Shown: positions 23,495 to 31,869, counted from the stretch's first letter. The stretch: DNA of 34,366 nt from DALYDP01 sp964348685 (GCA_964348685.1 CAYGDM010000004.1:1-34366); one strand, 5' to 3'. Translations and numbers: made by a program. The notes: generated by a model not told the origin, from the sequence alone.

Positions 23495-24433
23495 ATGAAG
23501 CAACCGCTCGTGACGATCGGCGTACCCGCCTACAACGAGGGCGCCTACATCCGCGAGGCGCTGGAAAGCTTGCTGAAACAGACCTACCAGAACCTCGAGA
23601 TCATCGTGGCCGACAACGGCAGCACCGACGACACCGCCGCGATGTGCCAGGAATTCGTCGCGAAGGACCCGCGCGTCGTTCACATCCGGCATCCGCGAAA
23701 CATCGGGCAGAACGCGAACTTCAACCATCTGCCGCGCATCGCATCGGGCACGTATTTCGCCTGGGCGTCGGCACACGACTTCATGGACGTCGACTTCGTG
23801 GAGAAGTGCGTGGCCGCGCTGGAAGCCGATTCAAACGCGGTCCTCGCCTGCCCCCGAACCGTCTACCTCGACGAACAGGGAAACAAAACCGGCCAAAAGA
23901 TCCGCAATCCGTTCGACATCCGTCGGATGCAGCCGGCCAAGCGCTTCCGCGAAACGATGTGGCGCGTCGACTGCAATATCGTCTACGGCATGTATCGCCT
24001 CGCCGCGATGCGCGCAACGAACATCTTCCAATTGGTGCCTGCCCCCGACCGCGTGTTCCTCTCCGAACTCGCGACCCTGGGAACATTCGTACCGGCTGAC
24101 ACGGCGAAGTACTATCGGGCGAACCGCGGCGTGATCCCCCAAACCGAAATCCAAAAACGCCACAGGTTGATGCGCTACATCTGGCCGGACCAAACGTTCA
24201 CGGACGCCGAATTGGCAGGGAACGATTTCTACACACCCACCGTCCTCGCCTTCCGCTCGGTCGCGCTCAATGCGGGATTCCCGTTCTTCACGCGCGTCCG
24301 ATGCCAGTTCTCGGTATGGCTGTGCGGCGTCATGAAATTCCATCTCTTCCCGGGCGCCGACGCAATGAGCACGATCGTAAAAGTGATTCTGCCCAAACCC
24401 CTCCTGAAAGCGATGATGCGGACGATGCAATGA
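23495..24433 (+). CDS. GT2 glycosyltransferase
   Basis: The 312-residue product begins with a GT-A fold: TIGVPAYNEGAYIREAL at residues 7-23, VADNGSTDDT at 38-47 and HPRNIGQNANFNH. The usual metal-binding DxD is replaced by SAHDFMD around residue 91-97, where a single Asp may do the work; this variant is seen in other GT2 enzymes. The C-terminal 100 residues are moderately hydrophobic and basic and may lie on the membrane. The donor and acceptor are unknown. The start is 2 nt after the CmcI-like stop, with no Shine-Dalgarno sequence. Confidence 0.85.
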   Translation: MKQPLVTIGVPAYNEGAYIREALESLLKQTYQNLEIIVADNGSTDDTAAMCQEFVAKDPRVVHIRHPRNIGQNANFNHLPRIASGTYFAWASAHDFMDVDFVEKCVAALEADSNAVLACPRTVYLDEQGNKTGQKIRNPFDIRRMQPAKRFRETMWRVDCNIVYGMYRLAAMRATNIFQLVPAPDRVFLSELATLGTFVPADTAKYYRANRGVIPQTEIQKRHRLMRYIWPDQTFTDAELAGNDFYTPTVLAFRSVALNAGFPFFTRVRCQFSVWLCGVMKFHLFPGADAMSTIVKVILPKPLLKAMMRTMQ

Positions 24434-24438
24434 TCGCG

Positions 24439-24444
24439 TAGGCT
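24439..24444 (+). promoter_or_regulatory. Putative -10 element TAGGCT
   Basis: TAGGCT sits in the 20 bp gap after the GT2 gene and ends 9 nt before the ATG at 24454. The same hexamer is used at 6473-6478. Confidence 0.4.
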
Positions 24445-24453
24445 GGGCGGCAT

Positions 24454-26058
24454 ATGTGGCCCTTCCGATCACCGAAACAGAAGAACAACGCCGCGACGAT
24501 CGCGCTGTATGCACTACTCGGCGCCGTCACGCTCACGAAAGTATGGTTCATCGTGGGAACGCCGCTGCGTGCGCTCGTCATGAGCCCGTGGCTGCTCGAC
24601 GACTCGTTCATCACGATGGAAGTGGCCCGCAACGTGGCGGAGTTCGGACGGTTCTCATTCGACGGCCTGCACCTCACGACGGGCGTCGCCCCCCTGTGGA
24701 CGTACCTCATCGCCATTCCCCTCGTCGGTGACGATAAGAGCGTGACCGTGCCCGTCGTCCTACTGCTTTCGACGCTGTGCGGAACGCTGTGTTCATGGGT
24801 CGTGTATCGGATCGCCGCGAACCTGACCGACGATCGTTGGACCGCGGTCGCTGCGGCCGTACTGACGGCTCTCATGCCAGCACAATTCTTCAACGCCATG
24901 AACGGCATGGAAACTGCGTTCTTCTCCCTTCTAATCCTGTTGGCCCTCGGCGGCGCGGCGCACGCGCTGCGGTTCTCACCGGTGGCCTGGAGGCACGGAG
25001 CGTGGACAGGCGCGTTCCTCGGCGTCGCGATCCTCACCCGCGCGGACTCGCTCTTCGCCATCGCAGCGATCGGCATGTGGAAAGCCTGGATGTGGTATGC
25101 CGAGCCTAAGAAAAGAGCTGAAACCGTACGCGAAACGATCGCGATCGGCGTGATGGTCCTCGCCGCGCTCGCGTTGTTCCTGGCGTGGCAGACGATCCAA
25201 ACCGGATCGCCGTTCCCCGACAACCAAGTCGGACGCAGAGCTATCGCCCTCGAGGACCACGGATTCGATCCCGCGCACTTCGTGCTGATGCCGTACCTGA
25301 AAATCTCAACGTGGAACGTGTTCCAGCTTGAATCGCTCTGGTCGCTCGCGACGGGCTCAACACTGCTCGCCCTCCTCGCGCTCGCCTGGGCGTGTATGAA
25401 GAAAGAAACAGCGCCGATGGCGCGCGTCGGCACGCTCTACATCGCACTGTTCGCCGCGGTGCTCTGCTTCTACCAGTGGTACTTCCCGGATTTGCACGGA
25501 CTGCGTTACATCAACGCGGGCAGCCACGTCGCGATCCTGTTCCTCACGCTCTTTATCGCCCAGGTCTTCGCCGGCACATTCCGCCACCTCGCGCTCGCGG
25601 CCTGCTGCATCGTTCTCCTCACACTCTCGTGGTACCGCTATGCCGACACCATGCGGCACTATGCGTCGTTCAAAGACATGGGCCTGTTCGGCCAATCGAA
25701 TGTCGAAACGCAGGACAAGTTCTGGTCTGCGATCGACTGGGTGAAAGAAAACGTTCCCGAAGACGCGACGATCGCGCTGCGTGACCACGGACGCATGGCG
25801 TTCTTTACCGATCGCCGCATCCAAGATCTCGCCGGAATCCTCGATGGCGAAGTGCTGTCACACAAGGACAACGGCACGCTCGGTGCATACCTCGCGGAAC
25901 GCGGAGTGACGTATTCCTTCCTCCCGGATCCGTCTCCCGGCGGCACGACGATCTACCAGCAGATGCACGAGTCACTGCGACTGCAGCGCGTGCTAGGAGC
26001 CCCTAACCAGGAAATAACGGGCTATAAGCCCTATAAGGTGCTCGGCGCACGCCCGTAG
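24454..26058 (+). CDS. GT-C-type membrane glycosyltransferase
   Basis: The product is 534 residues with about eleven membrane segments and a soluble C-terminal domain of about 125 residues. After the first segment comes WLLDDSFITMEVARNVAEFG, then FDG and GVAPLWTYL. This order (DD before the first external helix, then a P-L-W) is the signature of a large GT-C group that includes actinobacterial arabinosyl/mannosyl transferases and PMT relatives. The Asp pair would bind the polyprenyl-phosphate sugar. The C-terminal domain contains DWVKENVPEDATIALRDHG, a motif often found in the extracytoplasmic domain of these proteins. It is the best GT-C candidate in the window. Confidence 0.75.
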   Translation: MWPFRSPKQKNNAATIALYALLGAVTLTKVWFIVGTPLRALVMSPWLLDDSFITMEVARNVAEFGRFSFDGLHLTTGVAPLWTYLIAIPLVGDDKSVTVPVVLLLSTLCGTLCSWVVYRIAANLTDDRWTAVAAAVLTALMPAQFFNAMNGMETAFFSLLILLALGGAAHALRFSPVAWRHGAWTGAFLGVAILTRADSLFAIAAIGMWKAWMWYAEPKKRAETVRETIAIGVMVLAALALFLAWQTIQTGSPFPDNQVGRRAIALEDHGFDPAHFVLMPYLKISTWNVFQLESLWSLATGSTLLALLALAWACMKKETAPMARVGTLYIALFAAVLCFYQWYFPDLHGLRYINAGSHVAILFLTLFIAQVFAGTFRHLALAACCIVLLTLSWYRYADTMRHYASFKDMGLFGQSNVETQDKFWSAIDWVKENVPEDATIALRDHGRMAFFTDRRIQDLAGILDGEVLSHKDNGTLGAYLAERGVTYSFLPDPSPGGTTIYQQMHESLRLQRVLGAPNQEITGYKPYKVLGARP

Positions 26059-26060
26059 GC

Positions 26061-26066
26061 TAGAGT
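26061..26066 (+). promoter_or_regulatory. Putative -10 element TAGAGT
   Basis: TAGAGT lies in the 15 bp gap after the GT-C stop (26056-26058) and ends 7 nt before the ATG at 26074. An overlapping TAGGCT (26056-26061) includes the stop codon itself. Confidence 0.45.
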
Positions 26067-26073
26067 AGCGGCC

Positions 26074-27888
26074 ATGTGCGGAATCGCGGGATTCGCCGGC
26101 CCGGAAAGATCAGTCATCGAAGCGATGACCCGTTCGCTCGAACACCGGGGACCCGATGGCAACGCCGTATGGGTAGGCGACAACGCGTGCCTCGGCCACT
26201 GCCGCCTCGCGATCCTCGATCCGACGCCTCAGGGAGATCAGCCGATGTGGAATGATGACAAGACAATCGCGATCGTCTTCAACGGCGAGATCTACAATTT
26301 CAAACGCTTGCGTGAGGAAGAGGGTTTGCGTTGCCACACGGGGACGGACACCGAAGTCATCCTGAAACTCTACGAAAAACACGGCATGGCGTTCGTCCAT
26401 CGGTTGCGGGGCATGTTCGCGTTCGCCGTCTACGACACGCGCGACGACTCATGGCACCTGGCGCGCGACAGCGGAGGCATTAAGCCCCTCTTCGTTGCCT
26501 ACCCCAATGCCCGCCTCGCCTTCGCGTCCGAGATGCGGTCGCTCATGGCCGCCTTCCCCACGAAACCTGCGATTAACCTCCACTCGCTTTCGCGATACCT
26601 GCGCCTGCAGTACGTGCCGGGACCCGAAACCATGTGCGTCGGCATCGAGCAACTGCCGCCCGGAACGATCCTGCATTGGAAGAACGGCACCGAAAGCCGC
26701 GAACGGTTCCAACCGATCGAGAATGTATCCGTGGGGTCAAAAAACGAGTTCGTGGAGCGCTTCCCGGCCCTCATGGACAGCGTCGTCGGCGACCACATGA
26801 TCTCCGATAAACCGGTCGGCATCTTCCTGAGCGGCGGCATGGACTCGTCGATCGTCCTGCATCACATGTGCGCGCACGCGACGGGACCGGTGCGGACATT
26901 CACCGTGCGGTTCGACGCAACGGAAGAAGAAGGCGCCGCCCGGTTCAACGCCGACGCCGACCTCGCGGCGATGACGGCGAAGCACTACGGCACGATCCAT
27001 ACCGAGGTGCTCCTAACGGCGAAGGACTTCCTGGCCGAGTACGCGAACACCGCCCGCGCGCTCGACCAGCCGAACGCCGACCACGTCTCGGTGGCGCAAT
27101 TCGTGCTGGCCAGGGAAGCGAAGAAACACGTCGACGTCGTCCTCACGGGCGCGGGCGGCGACGAACTCTTCGGCGGCTACCCCCGCTACCGCATCGCGCG
27201 CATCCTGGAACTCTCAAAACACATTCCAGCCGAGCTACGAGCCATCATCGGACGCCTGACAAACCACCCTGCGGATGTCCTACGCATGTCGCCTGGACCC
27301 GCATTGGCCGAACGCCTGCTCGCCCGCAGCGCAGAGGAATGCGAAACAATCGTCCGCGGATCGTGGTTCGACGCATCGGCCACGAGAGCACTCTTCGCGG
27401 AACGTTTCGCCACTCTCGGCATCAAAGATCCCGTACGGGCGTTCATGGAATTCGATCGGCACCTCTGGCTCGTCGACGAATCGCTACGGCTAGGCGACGC
27501 AACCACGATGGGCTACGGCCTTGAAGGACGCGTGCCGTTCGTCGATCCCCGCATCGACGCATTCTCGCTCGCAACACCCGCCCATTGGCACGTCACCCCG
27601 CGCAGGACCAAAGCGCTGCTCAAAGACACCTACCGCCCCATCCTCCCTGAACATCTCTTCACGCTGAAGAAAGCGAGCTTCTATCCCCCGCTGGCCAAGT
27701 GGCTGCGCCGCGAAGCATCCCCCCTTGCAGACGCGCTCCCCGATCATCCGCGCATCCGGGAATTCTTCGACGTCGACGTGCTCCGCCGCCAGATCGCCGA
27801 GCACAAAGAGAAGCGCGTGTATCGTCTGCACACACTCTCGTCGCTGATCCAACTCGCACACTGGTTCGACACGGTCTATGACGCATAA
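26074..27888 (+). CDS. asnB: Glutamine-hydrolysing asparagine synthetase-type amidotransferase (copy 2)
   Basis: The product is 604 residues. Cys2 is the glutaminase nucleophile (MCGIAGFAG), with LGHCRLAILD at 40-49, NGEIYNF at 70-76 and GTDTEVIL at 90-97. The ATP-binding SGGMDS is at 253-258 and LTGAGGDELFGGY follows. The segment usually written ARDRxGxKPL reads ARDSGGIKPLF, so one conserved Arg is Ser, but the known catalytic positions are kept. It is clearly different from copy 1 at 12622, so the two are not a recent duplication. Amidation of a uronic acid is more likely than asparagine synthesis, given the context. The last 11 bp overlap the methyltransferase gene. Confidence 0.9.
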   Translation: MCGIAGFAGPERSVIEAMTRSLEHRGPDGNAVWVGDNACLGHCRLAILDPTPQGDQPMWNDDKTIAIVFNGEIYNFKRLREEEGLRCHTGTDTEVILKLYEKHGMAFVHRLRGMFAFAVYDTRDDSWHLARDSGGIKPLFVAYPNARLAFASEMRSLMAAFPTKPAINLHSLSRYLRLQYVPGPETMCVGIEQLPPGTILHWKNGTESRERFQPIENVSVGSKNEFVERFPALMDSVVGDHMISDKPVGIFLSGGMDSSIVLHHMCAHATGPVRTFTVRFDATEEEGAARFNADADLAAMTAKHYGTIHTEVLLTAKDFLAEYANTARALDQPNADHVSVAQFVLAREAKKHVDVVLTGAGGDELFGGYPRYRIARILELSKHIPAELRAIIGRLTNHPADVLRMSPGPALAERLLARSAEECETIVRGSWFDASATRALFAERFATLGIKDPVRAFMEFDRHLWLVDESLRLGDATTMGYGLEGRVPFVDPRIDAFSLATPAHWHVTPRRTKALLKDTYRPILPEHLFTLKKASFYPPLAKWLRREASPLADALPDHPRIREFFDVDVLRRQIAEHKEKRVYRLHTLSSLIQLAHWFDTVYDA

Positions 27889-28813
27889 TACGACGTCGCC
27901 GGCCTTGGTTCTGCGCGTGAACGAGCTATTTCACGATATGGAAGGCGCTGCCTACGGCGACGTGCATCCTGAAATCTTCGAATCCGAACAGCGCCGCTGG
28001 GAACGTCTGCTCGATGTACATGTCGGGAGCCACACGACTTCCATGCGCTGTGTCGATATCGGATGCGGAACCGGATTCGTGTCCGAACTCCTGCTCGCGC
28101 GACTACGGAGCGGCGACTCGCTCACGTGCGCAGACATTTCCGAAACAATGCTCAACATCTGCAGGGAGAAATTCTCCGGAAATCAAACGGGCGTCGTGGT
28201 GGAAACGCTGAAATTAAAGAATGAGTCGATCAGCCTTCCTGACGCATCGGCGGACGTGATCGCGATGAACTCGGTGCTGCACCATGTACCGGATTCACGG
28301 CGCCTCCTGGCCGAGATCGTGCGAGTGCTGAAGCCGGGCGGCATCCTCATGATCGGTCACGAGCCCAACGCACGTTTTTGGCGAAGCAGAGCCATGCGAT
28401 TCCAATACCGGACTGCACACGCGCTCGTGCCCAAGCGATTGGCGGCGACGATCCTCAAGAAGATCGGCCTCTATGGCAACGCCGTGAAACCCAAGCCCGA
28501 CGCGTTTTTGGACGAACTCAACGCGCGCCTCTTGGCCGAAGGAACGATCACGACCCCGCTCACGCGCACCGACCTTTCGCCGTTGATCGACGTCCACTCC
28601 CCGACCGCCGGAGGATTCCGCTACGACGAAGGGTTTGATCCGTACGCACTGCTCGACGGTTTGCCGATGGAAACGATGCACGTCGAAACGTACAACCACC
28701 TCTCGAAAATGAGCGACACTCCGTTCTTGCATCCGTACGTGCGGCTACTCGGGATGCTCCTCCCACGACACGGCGCGACGTTCTTCCTGGCTGCCAAGCG
28801 CTCAGCGGCCTGA
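27878..28813 (+). CDS. Class I SAM-dependent methyltransferase
   Basis: The 311-residue product has CVDIGCGTG at residues 58-66, CADISETML as the acidic loop, MNSVLHHV and VLKPGGILMIGHEP as later motifs. The C-terminal 130 residues form a separate region with a Lys-rich segment and a hydrophobic helix near the end. The first 25 residues are less typical and an internal start cannot be excluded, but the ATG at 27878 lies inside the asnB-like gene end, which suggests translational coupling. The substrate is probably a glycan sugar. The 3' end overlaps the convergent methyltransferase gene by 12 bp. Confidence 0.8.
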   Translation: MTHNTTSPALVLRVNELFHDMEGAAYGDVHPEIFESEQRRWERLLDVHVGSHTTSMRCVDIGCGTGFVSELLLARLRSGDSLTCADISETMLNICREKFSGNQTGVVVETLKLKNESISLPDASADVIAMNSVLHHVPDSRRLLAEIVRVLKPGGILMIGHEPNARFWRSRAMRFQYRTAHALVPKRLAATILKKIGLYGNAVKPKPDAFLDELNARLLAEGTITTPLTRTDLSPLIDVHSPTAGGFRYDEGFDPYALLDGLPMETMHVETYNHLSKMSDTPFLHPYVRLLGMLLPRHGATFFLAAKRSAA

Positions 28814-29629
28814 CGGCTCGCACACGTACGTCGTGCCGTACCCGAGATGCCGCAGCACCGGAGCGTCGTCGAACCGCTCGAAGAATTTCGTCAACGGCAG
28901 CAGGAACGAGAAGTACGGTTGGATGAACGTGCTCGCGCGTTGGCGGGTGACCTTCAGTCCGCCCTGCTCCAAGAGTTTTCTACCGCGCCACGGGAACCGC
29001 CAGATATGCACCAAGTCCGCGCGCCCCGCGTAGCCCTCGTTCACACCTTCCTGCCCCGTGACGAGCGCCCAGAGCACGCGCGCCTTTCCGAGGAGCATTG
29101 CATAGGGCAGGCGCCGGTCGAGGAACGTCCAGTACTTGCCTCGCCCAAGGAGCACGAACGCGCAAGGGTTGAGACACGTGGGGATCGCGACGATCACGCC
29201 CTTGCGGGCGATGCGGTTGAGCTCGCGCACGCCCTGCACGAAATCCGGGATGTGCTCGAGGACGTGGCTCGAGACGACGTAGTCGAATGACTTGTCCGGA
29301 AACGGAAGGTGTTCGATGTCGCCCTCGATGAACGTCGCCGTCACACCCTCGCGCGCGGCGTACTCCTTGCACGCGGCCACGTTGGGTGCCGAGAGATCGG
29401 ACCCCGTGACGACACACCCTCTCTTTGCCATGCGCATGCTCAGGTCACCCTCGCCGCAGCCGGCGTCGAGCACGGTCGCGCCCACAGGAATCATGTCGGC
29501 GATGATCGCGTGCTGGCGGTTGTGGGCGTGGCGCCGGATCGGCGACGTCGCGTTGATGCGCTTGTCGTGGATCGTGTCATGGAGCGTGCGATACGCCTCC
29601 TTGTTGGCTTCGGGAGTGGCAAGGGCCAT
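28802..29629 (-). CDS. Class I SAM-dependent methyltransferase (UbiE/COQ5-like fold)
   Basis: The product is 275 residues. VLDAGCGEGDL at residues 53-63 binds SAM, GSDLSAPNV is the acidic loop, and SSHVLEHIPD then ARKGVIVAIPT are the typical later motifs. The sequence between 150 and 225 (WTFLDRRLPYAML, LVHIWRFPWRGRKLLEQGGL) is common in methyltransferases of glycan clusters. Its single-gene minus-strand unit is confined between two plus-strand runs. ATG 29629 has TACAAT exactly 6 nt upstream. Confidence 0.85.
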   Translation of the reverse strand: MALATPEANKEAYRTLHDTIHDKRINATSPIRRHAHNRQHAIIADMIPVGATVLDAGCGEGDLSMRMAKRGCVVTGSDLSAPNVAACKEYAAREGVTATFIEGDIEHLPFPDKSFDYVVSSHVLEHIPDFVQGVRELNRIARKGVIVAIPTCLNPCAFVLLGRGKYWTFLDRRLPYAMLLGKARVLWALVTGQEGVNEGYAGRADLVHIWRFPWRGRKLLEQGGLKVTRQRASTFIQPYFSFLLPLTKFFERFDDAPVLRHLGYGTTYVCEPSGR

Positions 29630-29635
29630 ACGGGC

Positions 29636-29641
29636 ATTGTA
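29636..29641 (-). promoter_or_regulatory. Putative -10 element TACAAT, 6 nt before ATG
   Basis: On the minus strand TACAAT (29641-29636) ends 6 nt before the ATG at 29629. It is a near-perfect -10 and one of the clearest examples of the close spacing. No -35 is seen. Confidence 0.6.
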
Positions 29642-29657
29642 GCGTGGTGGCGAATGC

Positions 29658-29663
29658 TATGCT
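29658..29663 (+). promoter_or_regulatory. Putative -10 element TATGCT
   Basis: TATGCT ends 7 nt before the ATG at 29671. It supports that start over the ATG at 29659, which lies within the box. Confidence 0.5.
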
Positions 29664-29670
29664 GCGGGAT

Positions 29671-30786
29671 ATGCGGATCGTTCTCATGACGCCCGACCTC
29701 AGAGGGCGCAGCGGCTGGAGCAGGTATGCGCTCGACCTCGGTCGCGCGCTTGCACAACGCGGCCACGAGCTGCACTGCATCGTCTGCGATGCGAGCGGAA
29801 AACCATGGTGCAAAGAGTACGCGGTGCTCCGGCCTCCAACGAGCTATCTCGGGAGCGCACTCCTCTGTTTTTCCCATGCACTGAAAACCAAGCGATTGCT
29901 CAAGCGCATCAAGCCCGACATCGTCCACATCATCGCCGAGCCCTACGCGCTGATGTTCCCATTCATGCGCGCCGCGCGGTGGAAGGAAATCCTCACGATT
30001 CACGGCACGTACAGCGTAGTACCGCTCCTCATGGGCAGAATGATCCGCATGCTCGCCGAGCGCTACTACCGCCGCATGGACCACGTCATCGCTGTGAGCA
30101 CCTTCACGAAGAATTACCTGAAGCGCCGCATTCCCAAGCTGGCCGACGTGGCTGACCGCGCCACGGTCATCCATAACGCGATTTCGCTCGATGGCATCGA
30201 TGCCGATACCGCCCCCCGACCCGCCGATCGCACGTTCTCGATCGTCAGCGTCAGTGGTGTGAAACGCAAAAAAGGCTACCTGCAATCGGTGCGAGCAATC
30301 CGCCAGTTCCTCGATGTGCACCCCGTGAAGATCACCTACGACATCGTGGGCAACGACACAATCGACGCCGCATTCACGCGCGAACTGAAAGCAGAAATCG
30401 CGACGCTCGACCTCACGGAGATTGTGCGGTTTCGGGGTTCGGTGACGGACGCGGAGCTGGACGGCCTCTACCGCGCAGCGGACCTGTTCTTGCTCCCGTC
30501 TCTCCAAGAAGACGACTACTTCGAAGGGTTTGGCCTCGTGTTCATTGAAGCGAACGCGCGCGGCACTCCCGCGATCGGCGGCAACACCGGCGGCTGCCCC
30601 GAAGCGATTCAGGAAGAAGTCAGTGGATATGTGTGCGACCCGGAAGACACGGCGGCGTTGTCCGCACGGATCGAGGACGTGCTGATCAAAAACGCCATCG
30701 ACCGCGGCGCCTGCAGGTCCTGGGCGGAGAAACATGACATCGATACGACCGCTTCCACCATCGAAGCAGTCTATGCGCGCCGATAG
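29671..30786 (+). CDS. GT4-family glycosyltransferase
   Basis: The product is 371 residues with the two Rossmann domains of GT-B enzymes. The N-terminus MRIVLMTPDLRGRSGWSRYA has the glycine-rich loop that closes over the nucleotide sugar. ATVIHNAISLDGID is the linker region, and the C-terminal FEGFGLVFIEANARGTPAIG has the E-x7-E motif of GT4. It would transfer a sugar from a nucleotide donor to the growing lipid-linked glycan at the cytoplasmic face. The ATG at 29671 is preferred because family members begin at this MRIV-type strand and TATGCT lies 7 nt upstream. Confidence 0.9.
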   Translation: MRIVLMTPDLRGRSGWSRYALDLGRALAQRGHELHCIVCDASGKPWCKEYAVLRPPTSYLGSALLCFSHALKTKRLLKRIKPDIVHIIAEPYALMFPFMRAARWKEILTIHGTYSVVPLLMGRMIRMLAERYYRRMDHVIAVSTFTKNYLKRRIPKLADVADRATVIHNAISLDGIDADTAPRPADRTFSIVSVSGVKRKKGYLQSVRAIRQFLDVHPVKITYDIVGNDTIDAAFTRELKAEIATLDLTEIVRFRGSVTDAELDGLYRAADLFLLPSLQEDDYFEGFGLVFIEANARGTPAIGGNTGGCPEAIQEEVSGYVCDPEDTAALSARIEDVLIKNAIDRGACRSWAEKHDIDTTASTIEAVYARR

Positions 30787-30799
30787 CGCGTCTATCTCA

Positions 30800-30828
30800 T
30801 TGTCAGAAAAGACCGGTCGGGCTACGGT
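30800..30828 (+). promoter_or_regulatory. Promoter: TTGTCA, 17 nt spacer, TACGGT
   Basis: TTGTCA (30800-30805) and TACGGT (30823-30828) are separated by 17 nt in the 60 bp gap between genes. The -10 ends 18 nt before the ATG at 30847, predicting a leader of about 11 nt. Confidence 0.55.
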
Positions 30829-30846
30829 GGAAGCCCACTTTCGCCT

Positions 30847-31857
30847 ATGAACACCACTCTCGTCACCGGCGCCCCGGGATGGCTCGGCACGCGCCTCCTC
30901 GAAGTCCTCACGGACGCTGCGGATCCCTTGCAAAGGTTCTCGATGCACAAAGAACGCCGCGTGAAGGCGCTCGTCCTCCCGAACATCAGCACCACATCGC
31001 TCCCGAAGGCAGCCGAACTCGTGCCGGGTAACGTGCTCGACAAAGCCTCGCTCGCGAAGGCGATGGAAGGTGTCGACACGGTGTTCCACCTCGTGGGACT
31101 CATCCACCCGAAGAAGATCCAACAGCTGTTCGACATCAACACGACGGGCACACTCAACGTGCTCGAGGCCGCCGCCAAGGCAGGTGTGAAGCGGGTGGTG
31201 ATGATCAGCTCGAACTCGGCCGCGGGCCTCGGCAAGAACATGAAGGAGAGCGATCCCGCGAAACCATACATGGCCTACGGCCGAAGCAAGCTCCAAGCCG
31301 AACAGCACGTGTTGCGGTTCGTCGCCGAGAAAAAACTCGAAGCGGTCATCCTGCGTCCGTGCTGGTTCTACGGCCCCGGTAACGGCCAGCCCGAGCGCCA
31401 GCTGCGGTTCTTCCGCATGATCCAAAAGGGCAACCCTATCCTCTTCGGATCCGGCCGCAGCCTGCGGAGCATGAGCTACCTCGATAATACCATCCAAGGC
31501 ATCCTCCTGGCCGAAAAGACGCCGGAAGCCAACGGCCAGATCTACTGGATCGCCGACGGAAAGCCGTATGAAAGCATCGAAATATACCGCACGATCGCGA
31601 AACTCTTCAGCACCGAGCTGAAGCCCCGAAAAATCCCCGGCGTCGCGTCGTTCATCTGCCGCATTATCGATCGCCTGCTGCAGGCTGTCGGCATGTACAT
31701 CACCGAATTCCACGTGGCAGGCGAGATGGACCGCGACATCGCGTGCGACATCTCGAAGGCGCAGCGCGAACTCGGGTACAAGCCAGAAGTCGAACTGGAA
31801 GAAGGCATGCGACGTTCGATCGCGTGGGCCCGCGAGAAGCAGGGCCTGGAAATTTAA
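30847..31857 (+). CDS. NAD-dependent epimerase/dehydratase (SDR, 3-beta-HSD-like)
   Basis: The product is 336 residues. TGAPGWLG at 7-14 is the dinucleotide-binding motif with Pro and Trp in the loop. The catalytic Tyr144/Lys148 lie in YGRSK, and ISSNSA at 120-125 holds the Ser. LRPCWFYGPGN and SKAQRELGYKPEVE are the usual late motifs. The overall pattern leans to 3-beta-hydroxysteroid dehydrogenase-like SDRs, which in bacteria often act on sugars or isoprenoids. The hydrophobic helix around 265-285 is part of the fold. The next gene is another SDR 12 bp downstream. Confidence 0.8.
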   Translation: MNTTLVTGAPGWLGTRLLEVLTDAADPLQRFSMHKERRVKALVLPNISTTSLPKAAELVPGNVLDKASLAKAMEGVDTVFHLVGLIHPKKIQQLFDINTTGTLNVLEAAAKAGVKRVVMISSNSAAGLGKNMKESDPAKPYMAYGRSKLQAEQHVLRFVAEKKLEAVILRPCWFYGPGNGQPERQLRFFRMIQKGNPILFGSGRSLRSMSYLDNTIQGILLAEKTPEANGQIYWIADGKPYESIEIYRTIAKLFSTELKPRKIPGVASFICRIIDRLLQAVGMYITEFHVAGEMDRDIACDISKAQRELGYKPEVELEEGMRRSIAWAREKQGLEI

Positions 31858-31860
31858 TCT
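31855..31860 (+). promoter_or_regulatory. Putative -10 element TAATCT made partly from a stop codon
   Basis: TAATCT begins with the TAA stop of the upstream gene and ends 9 nt before the ATG at 31870. Co-transcription from upstream is equally possible. Confidence 0.35.
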
Positions 31861-31869
31861 TCACCACTC

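Noticed and set aside
29491..31713. 740-codon minus-strand open frame opposite the GT4 and SDR genes
   Set aside because: It is antisense to two clear genes, runs across their intergenic gap, and its product is rich in Arg, Glu, His and Val with no recognisable domain. Strong GC bias at third positions opens such frames.
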